DNA of 64,000 bases from Natronobacterium gregoryi SP2 (GTDB lineage: Archaea; Halobacteriota; Halobacteria; Halobacteriales; Natrialbaceae). Shown one piece after another: positions 14,741-23,203 of this stretch. A program made the position numbers and the translations under genes. The DNA lies in the NCBI RefSeq assembly GCF_000230715.2, contig NC_019792.1, forward strand, positions 3,162,001 to 3,226,000. The letters are read 5' to 3'. The stretch's first letter is position 1, and every line of letters begins with the position of its first letter. Under the pieces are notes generated by a model that made no database searches, had not been told where the DNA came from, and saw only the letters and a list, made by a program, of their open reading frames with translations.

Positions 14741-16837
14741 ATGGGACGGTTAGCCGAGCTATTCAGACCCGAGTCAGTCGCCGTGATCGGCGCGACCGAC
14801 CGCGAGGGAGCGGTCGGCCGGGCGATCCTCGAGAACCTGCAGGCCGATTACACAGGCGAGATCGTTCCGGTCAACCCGAAACGGGACGAGGTGCTCGGGC
14901 TCGAGTGTTACCCCGGCGTCGAGAGTGCACCGTCTGTCGATCTAGCGGTCGTCGTCGTCCCCCCACCGATCGTCCTCGAGTCGGTCCGGGAACTCGGGAA
15001 AGCTGGAACGAAGAACGTGGTCGTCGTCACTGCGGGCTTCTCCGAGACCGGCGGCGAGGGTGCCGAGCGAGAGCGAGAACTCCGGGAGATAGCCGACGAG
15101 TACGACCTCAACGTCGTCGGCCCCAACAGCCTGGGGATCATGTCGACCGCAGTCGGTATGAACGCCACGTTCGGCCCCGAGAACGCCCGCGAGGGCTCGA
15201 TTTCTTTCATGAGTCAGTCGGGCGCGTTCATCACCGCCGTGTTAGACTGGGCCAACGAACAGAAGATCGGCTTTCGCGACGTCGTCTCGGTCGGCAACAA
15301 GTCCGTCCTCGACGAGACCGACTTCGTCGACGAGTGGGGCGACGACCCCGACACCGACGTCGTCATCGGCTACCTCGAGGACATCGACGACGGACAGGCG
15401 TTCATCGAGACGGCCCGTGAGGTGACCGACGAGACGCCGATCGTACTAGTCAAGTCCGGACGAACCGACGCCGGCGCACAGGCCGCTTCCTCCCATACAG
15501 GTGCGATCGCCGGCAGCGAACGCGCCTACGAGGCCGGCCTCGAGCAGGCGGGCGTGATCCGGGCCGAGTCCGTCCAAGAACTGTTCGACTCCGCGCGTGC
15601 CCTCTCGGGACTGCCCGACCCCAAATCGGACGGCGTCGCCATCGTCACCAACGCCGGCGGTCCGGGCGTGCTAACCACCGACGCAGTCGGCGACTCGACA
15701 CTCGAGATGGCCGACTTCACCGACGTGACGATCGATCGACTCACCGAGGCGATGCCGGACGAAGCCAACGTCTATAACCCGATCGACGCGATCGGCGACG
15801 CCGACGTCGACCGGTTCGCCGAGGCCCTCGAGATCGCACTGGACGACCCCAACGTCGGCAGTGCGGTCGTCGTCAGCGCACCGACGGCAGTGTTGCCCTA
15901 CGACGAACTCTCCGAGGTCGTCATCGAGAAACGCGATACGTACGACAAACCGGTCGTCACCTGTCTCATGGGTGGAGAACGTGCTCGTGCAGCCGAAGAT
16001 GTCCTGCGAGATGTCGGTATTCCAAACTACTTCGATCCCTCGCGGGCGGTCCAGGGACTCGACGCGCTCGCTCGCTATCGCGACGTCCGTCAGCGAGCGA
16101 CCGACGACCCAACCGCGTTCGACGTCGACCGCGAGCGCGCTCGCGAGATCTTAGAGCGGACGAAAGACCGCGACGACAACCGGCTGGGCGTCGAGTCGAT
16201 GGACTTGCTCGAAGCCTACGGCATCCCGATCCCGGAGGGCGAAATCGTCGACGACCCCGATCGAGCACGGGAAGTCGCCCAGTCGATCGAGGGCGACGTC
16301 GTAATGAAGATCGTCAGCCCCGACATCTCCCACAAGTCCGACATCGGCGGCGTCAAGGTCGGCGTCGCCGACGACGATGTCTACGACGCCTACGAGGAGA
16401 TCGTCACTCGGGCGCGCAACTACCAGCCCGACGCGACGATCGTCGGCATCCAGGTCCAAGAGATGGTCGACCTCGAGTCCTCGACCGAAACGATCGTCGG
16501 GATGAATCGCGATCCGCAGTTCGGACCGCTGTTGCTCTTTGGGCTCGGCGGCATCTTCGTCGAGATCCTCGAGGACACGTCGGTTCGTGTCGCCCCGATC
16601 GGCGAGGGCGACGCCCGCGAGATGATCGACGAGATCCAGGCGGCACCGCTGTTACGCGGCGCTCGCGGCCGGGAGCCAGCCGACGTCGACGAGGTCGTCG
16701 AGACGATCCAGCGACTCTCACAACTGGTGACCGACTTCCCGTCGATCCTCGAACTCGACGTGAACCCGCTCGTCGCGGGACCAGACGGCGTACAGGCGAT
16801 CGATCTTCGACTCACCGTTGACACGGAGAAACTATGA
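14741..16837 (+). CDS. acd: Acetate--CoA ligase (ADP-forming), fused alpha-beta
   Basis: The 698-residue enzyme interconverts acetyl-CoA (or another acyl-CoA), ADP and Pi with acid, CoA and ATP; haloarchaea use it for acetate formation with ATP gain. The N-terminal CoA-binding domain carries SVAVIGATDREG, the succinyl-CoA-ligase-like part has SQSGAFITAVLDWA, and the conserved phosphohistidine candidate is His252 in SSHTGAIAG. The C-terminal ATP-grasp domain has KIVSPDISHKSDIGGV. Alpha and beta parts are fused, as is usual in haloarchaea. Its stop overlaps the next start by 4 bp (ATGA). Confidence 0.93.
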   Translation: MGRLAELFRPESVAVIGATDREGAVGRAILENLQADYTGEIVPVNPKRDEVLGLECYPGVESAPSVDLAVVVVPPPIVLESVRELGKAGTKNVVVVTAGFSETGGEGAERERELREIADEYDLNVVGPNSLGIMSTAVGMNATFGPENAREGSISFMSQSGAFITAVLDWANEQKIGFRDVVSVGNKSVLDETDFVDEWGDDPDTDVVIGYLEDIDDGQAFIETAREVTDETPIVLVKSGRTDAGAQAASSHTGAIAGSERAYEAGLEQAGVIRAESVQELFDSARALSGLPDPKSDGVAIVTNAGGPGVLTTDAVGDSTLEMADFTDVTIDRLTEAMPDEANVYNPIDAIGDADVDRFAEALEIALDDPNVGSAVVVSAPTAVLPYDELSEVVIEKRDTYDKPVVTCLMGGERARAAEDVLRDVGIPNYFDPSRAVQGLDALARYRDVRQRATDDPTAFDVDRERAREILERTKDRDDNRLGVESMDLLEAYGIPIPEGEIVDDPDRAREVAQSIEGDVVMKIVSPDISHKSDIGGVKVGVADDDVYDAYEEIVTRARNYQPDATIVGIQVQEMVDLESSTETIVGMNRDPQFGPLLLFGLGGIFVEILEDTSVRVAPIGEGDAREMIDEIQAAPLLRGARGREPADVDEVVETIQRLSQLVTDFPSILELDVNPLVAGPDGVQAIDLRLTVDTEKL

Positions 16838-17937
16838 CCGACACCGATACCCAGAACGACACGACCGGAACCGACACCGACCCGATCCTCTTTGCCTCGC
16901 TCGAGGAGAGTACCGGGAAAACTGCCATCACACTGGCGCTCGCCCGAATCGCCGCCACAGAGGGTGATAGCGTCGGCTACATGAAACCCAAAGGGACCCG
17001 ACTCCAGAGCAACGTCGGAAAGACTCTCGACGAAGACCCCATGCTCGCACGCGACCTGCTCGAACTGGACGGCGAAATGCACGACTTAGAGCCCGTCGTC
17101 TACTCCCCGACGTTCATCGAGCAGGCGCTTCGAGGACGTGAGGACCCCGACGATCTCCGGGAGCGAGTCCGAGAGGCGTTCGAGACGCTCGCGGTGAACC
17201 ACGACCGGCTGTTCGTCGAGGGCGGCGGCCAGTACGACGTCGGCGGCATCGTCGAACTCACCGACGCCGACGTCGCAGACTTGCTCGACGCGCAAGTCGT
17301 GATCGTCGCACCGTACGAACGACCCAGCGACGTCGACGACGTGCTCGCTGCAGCACACAGTTTCGGGGAGCGACTCGCTGGCGTCGTCTTCAACGACGTC
17401 GCCGATGCCGTCTACGACCAACTCGAGACCGATGTCGTCCCCTTCCTCGAGGGACGTGACGTTCCAGTCCACGGAGTGGTGCCACGAGAACAGACGCTGT
17501 CTGGTGTCACTGTCGGTGAACTCGCGAACGAACTCGGGGCGACCACGCTCGTCGAGGAGGGAACCGACGCCTACCTCGAGCGGTTCGCCGTCGGAGCGAT
17601 GGGTGCAGACAGCGCACTACGACACTTCCGTCGCACGAAAGATGCCGCCGTGATCACGGGCGGTGACCGCGCCGAGATTCACGCGGCCGCTCTCGAGGCC
17701 TCCGGCGTCCGCTGTCTCATCCTGACTGGCGGTCATCGTCCATCGGGCGCACTCATCGGTCAGGCTGCCGACAAGGGGGTGCCGATCCTCTCGGTCCAGA
17801 CTGATACGTTGACCACGGTCGAGCGCGCAGAAGACGTCGTTCGAACCGGGCGTACTCGCGACGAGGAGACTGTCGACCGAATGCAGGAACTGTTGACCGA
17901 TCACGCGGCCGTCGACACGATTCTCGGCCACCAGTAG
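16834..17937 (+). CDS. BioD-like/DRTGG-domain protein (phosphotransacetylase N-terminal-like)
   Basis: The 367-residue protein starts with a P-loop-type segment (ESTGKTAITLALARI) of the dethiobiotin-synthetase-like AAA family and continues with a DRTGG domain (residues about 220-340; TLSGVTVGELANELGA, VITGGDRAEIHAAALEASG). This architecture equals the regulatory N-terminal region of some phosphate acetyltransferases without the catalytic part. The 4-bp overlap with the ADP-forming acetyl-CoA synthetase indicates co-translation and a role in acetyl-CoA/acetate metabolism, perhaps as a nucleotide sensor; that is inference. Confidence 0.85.
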   Translation: MTDTDTQNDTTGTDTDPILFASLEESTGKTAITLALARIAATEGDSVGYMKPKGTRLQSNVGKTLDEDPMLARDLLELDGEMHDLEPVVYSPTFIEQALRGREDPDDLRERVREAFETLAVNHDRLFVEGGGQYDVGGIVELTDADVADLLDAQVVIVAPYERPSDVDDVLAAAHSFGERLAGVVFNDVADAVYDQLETDVVPFLEGRDVPVHGVVPREQTLSGVTVGELANELGATTLVEEGTDAYLERFAVGAMGADSALRHFRRTKDAAVITGGDRAEIHAAALEASGVRCLILTGGHRPSGALIGQAADKGVPILSVQTDTLTTVERAEDVVRTGRTRDEETVDRMQELLTDHAAVDTILGHQ

Positions 17938-17967
17938 CGCCGATCGTCGGTGAGCGGTCGGCACCAG

Positions 17968-18051
17968 TGATACGGTTTCCCATCAGCCGTTTTCAATGCA
18001 ACCGCTTTAGGTCGCATCCCAGCGGTACCTCGTTACGACAATCCGTCCGAG
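17968..18051. repeat. Family 2 hairpin repeat, probable degenerate copy
   Basis: It starts TGATACGGTTTCCCATCAGCC and ends CAATCCGTCCGAG, with a shortened central ACCGC/GCGGT inverted repeat. Both ends resemble the family 2 elements, but the centre does not, so the assignment is tentative. Confidence 0.35.
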
Positions 18052-18098
18052 TCTCCGTCTGACCAAGAATTAAGAGTCAGCCCCCCATGAGGCCACAC

Positions 18099-18401
18099 AT
18101 GGTAGACATGGACGACTCTCCACAAGAGATCACCTCCCTCGTCGGCCGCGAGGTGTACTCGAACAGCGGCGTCTTCGTCGGCGAAGTCGAGGATCTACAA
18201 CTAAACGTCGACGGCGAAGCCGTCACCGGACTCGCACTGGGGAACCTGAACGCCGAGCTGTTTACGACCGAAACGGAGACGGGACAGGGCGTCATCGTCC
18301 CCTACCGGTGGGTCCGCGCAGTCGGTGACGTCGTCCTCGTCAACGACGTCGTCGAACGCGTCCGTGATCCGGACGAGGAACAAGAGGAACTAGTCGCCTA
18401 A
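18099..18401 (+). CDS. PRC-barrel domain protein
   Basis: The 100-residue protein is a single PRC-barrel (EITSLVGREVYSNSGVFVGEVEDLQL through GVIVPYRWVRAVGDVVLV), a small beta-barrel found in RNA-processing and photosynthetic-complex proteins; haloarchaea have many stand-alone versions of unknown role. The second in-frame ATG (18099) is preferred because the TATA-like GAATTAAGAG (18067-18076) lies about 25-32 bp before it, making the mRNA leaderless. The gene converges on the DHH gene with a 4-bp overlap at the 3' ends. Confidence 0.88.
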   Translation: MVDMDDSPQEITSLVGREVYSNSGVFVGEVEDLQLNVDGEAVTGLALGNLNAELFTTETETGQGVIVPYRWVRAVGDVVLVNDVVERVRDPDEEQEELVA

Positions 18402-19846
18402 TTCCCGTTCGATCCTTCCGCCCCATCGACGCCCATCGCGTCGAACAGCGTTCGCTTGACCGCCTCTTCGGTCAACTGTAACAGCGTGTCACGCGTATCT
18501 TCGGAGATTTCGATCCCCGTGAAGATGCCCAGTGGGATCTCCGCACTCGCTTGCGTCGAGTGACCCGCCGTTTCACCGATATCGCCGTAGGCGTCGTCTA
18601 ACACCTTGCCGATGTTGATCCGAATGTCTTTCGAACGTCCCGCAAGGAAGATCGTCTCGTCGGCGATCCCGAAAACGGCGGTCGTCGTGACGCCCTCGAG
18701 ATTCAGGAGGTGACTCGCTGCCTGCGTGAGCGCCTCGCGGTCGCGAACGAAACCGGCGTTCGAGACGAGATGGCTCCCCTGGACGTCACGGTTGGCGATC
18801 GCCTCCGCGAGGACGTCCAGTGTCTCGGGCGACATCGACGGCGACTCCACTTGTTCTAGGGTGTCGTGGTTTGCGAACGGATAGAGGTAGGCAGCGGCGG
18901 TGAGGTCCGCAGGAGTCGTGTCGCGTTTAAAATCCAGGGTCTCGGCGCGGATTCCGTACAGAAGCGCCGTTGCAACCTCCTCGGAGACGTTCATGTCGAA
19001 CTCCTGAATGTACTTCGTCATGATAGTCGATGTCGATGACATATTCGGTCGAATATCGACGAAGCCCGGTTCGTACTCGTCTTCGGGTTCGGAGTGATCG
19101 ATGAGGGCGTCGACCTCGAGATCGATCTCCCCGCTGGTCGCGTGATCGACCATCGTGACGGTGTCGTAGTCCGAGGCGTCCTCGATCTCGCTCCACTGGA
19201 CGAGATCGATCCCCAACAGGTTGACGAACGCCCGATTCTCCTGGTGGCCGACGTCACCCAGGTAGATGATGTCCGAGTCAACACCCAGGTGGTCTGCGAT
19301 AGCCTGCATCGCCGCCGCCGCCGCAATCGAATCCGGGTCCGGACTGTCCTTGGTGATGATCGCCAGCCGATTCGCCGTCTCCTCGAGGGTTGCGGCGAGT
19401 TTACCCGCGTTGTACTCGAGTTCCCCCGACTCGAGTGCCCGCAGTGCAGACTCGGCGATCACCGACGACGGATTGATGACGATGTCGGCCCCGAGTTCCT
19501 CGAGTTCGTCGCCCGAGACGGGATCGCTGGCTCGAGCAACGACGAATTGCCCGTCGTTCTCCTCGCGGATGTGGGAGACGGCTTCCTTGTTGGATTCGAC
19601 GTCCGAGGCGAGAATGAGGATAACGTCGCGTTCGGCGACCAGGTCCGCGACGTCGGGTTCGCGGATGTCTGCGGTTCGTGCGTCTAGATCCTGGTCTCGA
19701 AGCGATTCGACGCGACTCTCGTCGCGGTCGATGATACGGACGTTTTTCCCCTGTTCGACGAGTTCCTCGGCAACGGCGTAGCCAACGCTCCCACACCCCA
19801 AGATAGCGTAGTCAGATATCGACGAGATCGTAACCCCCGTACTCAT
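18398..19846 (-). CDS. TrkA-N/DHH phosphoesterase protein
   Basis: The 482-residue protein joins an N-terminal Rossmann TrkA-N domain (YAILGCGSVGYAVAEEL, residues about 10-130) to a DHH/DHHA1 phosphoesterase-like domain (DSPDPDSIAAAAAMQ, MVDHAT, HSTQASAEIP near the C-terminus). The arrangement is found in haloarchaeal proteins annotated as DHH family or potassium-channel-like. A role in nucleotide (c-di-AMP or oligonucleotide) hydrolysis linked to a regulatory nucleotide domain is suggested by the families, not shown here. The ATG at 19844-19846 is chosen because a TATA-like CGTTAAGTG lies about 28 bp upstream with a perfect palindrome in between. Confidence 0.85.
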   Translation of the reverse strand: MSTGVTISSISDYAILGCGSVGYAVAEELVEQGKNVRIIDRDESRVESLRDQDLDARTADIREPDVADLVAERDVILILASDVESNKEAVSHIREENDGQFVVARASDPVSGDELEELGADIVINPSSVIAESALRALESGELEYNAGKLAATLEETANRLAIITKDSPDPDSIAAAAAMQAIADHLGVDSDIIYLGDVGHQENRAFVNLLGIDLVQWSEIEDASDYDTVTMVDHATSGEIDLEVDALIDHSEPEDEYEPGFVDIRPNMSSTSTIMTKYIQEFDMNVSEEVATALLYGIRAETLDFKRDTTPADLTAAAYLYPFANHDTLEQVESPSMSPETLDVLAEAIANRDVQGSHLVSNAGFVRDREALTQAASHLLNLEGVTTTAVFGIADETIFLAGRSKDIRINIGKVLDDAYGDIGETAGHSTQASAEIPLGIFTGIEISEDTRDTLLQLTEEAVKRTLFDAMGVDGAEGSNGN

Positions 19847-19851
19847 TGAAC

Positions 19852-19877
19852 GTGTGGTCGGACCGACCACACTTAAC
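19852..19877 (-). promoter_or_regulatory. 21-bp palindrome between TATA box and start of the DHH gene
   Basis: GTGTGGTCGG and CCGACCACAC flank a single central base (19852-19872) and are exact inverted repeats. A TATA-like CGTTAAGTG overlaps the upstream edge (19869-19877), and the start codon of the leaderless gene lies 5 bp beyond the other edge. The site should act as an operator. The rest of the 19878-20160 interval shows only a TATA-like stretch (GTATTTCAAC, about 20127-20136) for the tRNA. Confidence 0.6.
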
Positions 19878-20160
19878 GCTCCCGAAGATTGGTACCTTTT
19901 GCGACCGATCGCCCGCTCCGGTATTGATGAAACGCTTCTCGAAACCGGGCGGCTGCCTGTGATCTATCGTCCCGACGAACGGCCGACACAGAGAGAAAGA
20001 CGGCCGCAGTGGGCCGCTGACGGACGGCAACTCGTATCGCCGGGCCGTCGCTGAACGGGGAAGGCAGTTCTCGAGTGGATCGTCGGTCGCGTGCCTTTCA
20101 CTGTCACGACGGTCTCCAAGGGAAACGTATTTCAACGCCCGACGGGAACCTGGGGGTGTA

Positions 20161-20234
20161 GGGCCGGTAGCTCAGTCCGGCAGAGCGTCTGACTCTTAAT
20201 CAGACGGTCGCGTGTTCAAATCGCGCCCGGCCCG
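20161..20234 (+). tRNA. tRNA-Lys (anticodon CUU)
   Basis: The sequence folds into a full cloverleaf: acceptor GGGCCGG/CCGGCCC, D stem GCTC/GAGC, anticodon stem TCTGA/TCAGA with loop CTCTTAA, T stem GCGTG/CGCGC with loop TTCAAAT, discriminator G. The anticodon CTT (20195-20197) reads AAG lysine codons. No intron is present, no CCA is encoded, and a T run (CTTTTG) follows. No integrase-associated attachment duplicate was seen nearby. Confidence 0.95.
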
Positions 20235-20322
20235 CTTTTGCGACGAACACTTTCGTGAAGAGCAAAGCGGCCAAAGCAATTCGACTGCAGGAAGCGGACG
20301 CGCCGACGCGAGCAACTCGTCT

Positions 20323-20407
20323 CATACGGTTTGCTGCCAGCCATTTCCGGCGCGACCGCAGGAGAACTCGCGGTCGCGCCGGGACATCGGGACAGCAGTC
20401 CGTATCA
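20323..20407. repeat. GC-rich hairpin repeat, family 2, copy 3
   Basis: The outer arms are CATACGGTTTGCTGC and ACAGCAGTCCGTATC; the inner stem is CCGGCGCGACCGC with GCGGTCGCGCCGG separated by a few bases. The last bases TATCA include the complement of the mobB stop codon, so the element abuts or defines that gene's end. Confidence 0.85.
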
Positions 20408-20968
20408 CGCGTCCGGACGCGTCTCGAAAGCAATCTCCTCGAGTGTCTGAATCGTCTCGACCAGTTCCTCGAGCTCGTCGTCGCCACGGCCGACGATTTC
20501 GCCGGCGACCGTGTCCGGTTCCCGGTCGCCGACGAGAATCGTCGGGAGTGGGGCGTCAGTAAACCCCTCTACGACGACGATGTCGTACCCGCGCCGGGAG
20601 AGACGCGCGAGTGTGCTCTCGAGTGCTTGTAGCTCTCGGTCGTCTGGGTCGGAGTCCACGAGGCCGCCGTCCGTTCCCCGCGGAAGTTCCGGTGGCTTTT
20701 GTTTGCCACGCGTGCTGATGTCGAACGTGAGTTCGGGTGTAATTCCGACGACTGTCTCGGCCCCGGCCGTTCGATGACGATGGGTGTCGGCCCCCGGAGT
20801 ATCGATTTCGACGTCGTGGTGGATCGACTTGACGGTCGCGACGCGGTAGTGTTCCGTGAGCCGTGGCACGAGTTTCTCGACGAGCGTCGTTTTTCCCGAA
20901 TCGCTCGGACCGGCCAGACAGACGACCCGAAGTGGATTGTTCGAGGTAGATGACGAATGGCGGCCCAT
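20405..20968 (-). CDS. mobB: Molybdopterin-guanine dinucleotide biosynthesis protein B
   Basis: The 187-residue P-loop protein has AGPSDSGKTTLVEKL (residues about 19-33) followed by the MobB-typical TVKSIHHDVEIDTPGADTHRHRTAGA and DIVVVEGFTDAPLPTI. MobB binds GTP and assists MobA in attaching GMP to molybdopterin for DMSO/nitrate-reductase-type enzymes. The start codon at 20966-20968 gives the usual short leader before the P-loop. It stands alone, with a family 2 repeat at its 3' end and a mini-element upstream. Confidence 0.93.
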   Translation of the reverse strand: MGRHSSSTSNNPLRVVCLAGPSDSGKTTLVEKLVPRLTEHYRVATVKSIHHDVEIDTPGADTHRHRTAGAETVVGITPELTFDISTRGKQKPPELPRGTDGGLVDSDPDDRELQALESTLARLSRRGYDIVVVEGFTDAPLPTILVGDREPDTVAGEIVGRGDDELEELVETIQTLEEIAFETRPDA

Positions 20969-21067
20969 GGGCAGTGTACTGACCTTTCTCGTCCGAGCTA
21001 CAAGTCGGTTACTGCTGCGTGTGTCGCAAGAGACGACGCCGAGCCCACGTATCGGCAGTGTCTCGGT

Positions 21068-21135
21068 CTAGTACCGTTCCAACCGAACGACTGCATCTGG
21101 TTCTGCTCAGCAGTCGACGCTTGGAACGGTACTAG
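21068..21135. repeat. CTAG-bounded mini-element, short TIR subtype
   Basis: The 68-bp element has exact 15-bp terminal inverted repeats, CTAGTACCGTTCCAA and TTGGAACGGTACTAG. Internal bases GCAGTCGACGC match the right part of the longer elements at 43060-43147. It is a sister of the middle unit of the 534-811 array. The surrounding 20969-21067 and 21136-21289 stretches show nothing else. Confidence 0.85.
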
Positions 21136-21289
21136 TATCGAGCAGCGATCACGAACGTCTGCGCGAAGCCGCGACACTAAAATATCGTCCCCGCCAAGTA
21201 CGAACAGACTGTCCGGAGATGGGTACGACGAGTGTAGGCCGCGTCAAGACCGACCGCCGCTCTAACGGACTACCTGCGGGTGACCGACC

Positions 21290-23203
21290 GTGAGTGCTCG
21301 ATCTATTCCCGTCGCCGACCGCGTCACGGACGCGTTTTTCGCACTGGACACCGACTTCCGGTTTACCTATCTCAACGAACGGGCCGAGACCCTGCTGAAA
21401 CGTTCCCGCTCGGACCTGATCGGGCGAGTCATGTGGGACGAGTTCCCCCAGACTGTCGAGACGCAGTTTCCCGACGGCTTCCACCGGGCGATGGACGAAC
21501 AGGTTCCAGTCTCCTTCGAGGTGTATCACACCCACCTCGAAACCTGGTTCGAGGCACGCGCTTACCCCTCCGAGACGGGGCTGTCGGTGTACATGCGCGA
21601 TGTCACCGAGCGCAAAGAACAGGAGACCACGATCGCACAGCACGCTGCAGTGATCGAGGCGATCGACGACGGCGTCGTCACGCTCGATCCAACCCGCGAG
21701 ATCGTTTCGGTCAACGATGCGATGGAGCGTCTCCTCGGGCAGAGTCGTGACGACCTCGTCGGCGAACACGTCGAAGTCGTCCCCGAACTGGCCGGTATCG
21801 CCGACGAGGACGCCGTCGAGATGGGCCGTGCGATCGCCGACGTCGATGTCGGCAACACCGCGAAACGCCAACTCGAGGCTCCGGTCACTGACGCCGATGG
21901 AGCCGATCGGGTGGCCGAGATCAGGATCGTCCCGATCGAGGACGAGACGGCGACAATCGCAGTCATCCTCCGTGACATCACCGATCAGCACGAGCACGAG
22001 CGCATCGCTGCCTCGCTGCACGAGGTAACTCGCTGGCTACTCGAGTCCGACGATCCCGAGGAGATCTGTGCGATCGCGGTCCACTCGGGGAGCGATCTGC
22101 TGGGCCTGCAGATCAGCGGTATCTGGTTGCTCGAGGACGAGCACGGCTATCTAGAGCCCGTCGCTGGCACTGCCGGTGCGTACGAGGAGTTTGGCGGTTT
22201 GCCACGTTTCAACCCCGGTGACGGACTCGTCTGGAACGTTTTCGAGGCCGGTGAGATCGAGCGGTTCGACGATCTTGCCGAAGAGGAGGAGGTCTCTAAC
22301 TCCTCGACGCCGCTTCGCTCACAGATCGTCGCGCCAATTGGGACACACGGCGTGCTCATGACGGGGTCGCTCGACCCCAACCGGTTCGACGAGACCGACG
22401 CCGAGTTGCTCTCGACGCTCGCCGAGAACACGCGTGCCGCGCTCGATCGAGCCGAGCGGGAACGTGTTCTCCGGGATCGAACTGCGGAACTCGAGCGCCA
22501 GACGGAACGACTCGAAGGGGTTGCGAACGTCCTCTCGAGCGATCTGAAACGGCGACTCGAGACTGTCGCTGACGCGGTCGAAGACGATTCCGACCTCGAC
22601 TGGGAGTTCCCGCTTGCGGAGAAGTCCGTCGAGCAGACGCTCGATCGGGCCGAACGACTCGTCGATGACGTTCGGGAGTTTGCGCGCAACGCCTCTGCAG
22701 TCAGAACGCGGAGTCGCGTCACGCTCGAGCGGACGGTCGGGGAAGCGGTCAGTGAGTCGAAACTCGCCGAGACGGACGTGGTCGTCGAGGAGGACGCGGC
22801 GTTACGTGCGGATTCGGATCGGTTCGCTTACCTGCTCGAGACGGCGTTCGACGACGCCGCTGCGCGTGCAGACGCCGCCGACGTCACGGTTCGAGTCGGC
22901 GTTCTCGGTCGCGAGGGATCGCCGCGGCTGCGTGGCTTCTACCTCCTCGACGATGCCGGCGACCCGCCCGCGAGTGCACAGGATAGACTGCTCGAACCGC
23001 CGTCGGACGGCGAGCGATCGGGTGACGGACTGGGGCTTGCCCTCGTCCGGGCGATTGCCGAGGCTCACGACTGGGAGCTGTCGATCGATGCGGAGGCAAA
23101 CGGCCGGACGCGGATCGAGGTCAGGGACGTGACGACACTCGAACCTCGGGAGCCGGAGGAAGAGCCTGAATCCAGTCCTGAACCGACGTGGGGTGACAGG
23201 TGA
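21290..23203 (+). CDS. PAS-PAS-GAF sensor protein with degenerate histidine-kinase core
   Basis: The 637-residue protein (GTG start) has two PAS domains (about 12-108 and 117-235), a GAF-like domain (240-385), a coiled coil with a HisKA-like segment (400-465) and an ATPase-like end with GDGLGLALVRAIAEAH. At the place of the phosphoacceptor, haloarchaeal kinases read SHDLRNPL; here it is SSDLKRRL (416-423), so the His is missing. The N-box Asn is also replaced (AFDDAAARADA). No membrane segment is present, so it is a cytoplasmic sensor that probably cannot autophosphorylate. It converges on purL with adjoining stop codons. Confidence 0.85.
   Translation: MSARSIPVADRVTDAFFALDTDFRFTYLNERAETLLKRSRSDLIGRVMWDEFPQTVETQFPDGFHRAMDEQVPVSFEVYHTHLETWFEARAYPSETGLSVYMRDVTERKEQETTIAQHAAVIEAIDDGVVTLDPTREIVSVNDAMERLLGQSRDDLVGEHVEVVPELAGIADEDAVEMGRAIADVDVGNTAKRQLEAPVTDADGADRVAEIRIVPIEDETATIAVILRDITDQHEHERIAASLHEVTRWLLESDDPEEICAIAVHSGSDLLGLQISGIWLLEDEHGYLEPVAGTAGAYEEFGGLPRFNPGDGLVWNVFEAGEIERFDDLAEEEEVSNSSTPLRSQIVAPIGTHGVLMTGSLDPNRFDETDAELLSTLAENTRAALDRAERERVLRDRTAELERQTERLEGVANVLSSDLKRRLETVADAVEDDSDLDWEFPLAEKSVEQTLDRAERLVDDVREFARNASAVRTRSRVTLERTVGEAVSESKLAETDVVVEEDAALRADSDRFAYLLETAFDDAAARADAADVTVRVGVLGREGSPRLRGFYLLDDAGDPPASAQDRLLEPPSDGERSGDGLGLALVRAIAEAHDWELSIDAEANGRTRIEVRDVTTLEPREPEEEPESSPEPTWGDR

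Noticed and set aside
13660-15420. 586-codon frame overlapping the permease and acyl-CoA synthetase genes
   Set aside because: It is a very Arg-rich frame-shadow of two well-supported genes.
20161-20234. tRNA-Lys as integrase attachment site
   Set aside because: No duplicated tRNA 3' end or nearby intact integrase was found; the only recombinase-like gene is 17 kb away and catalytically degenerate.
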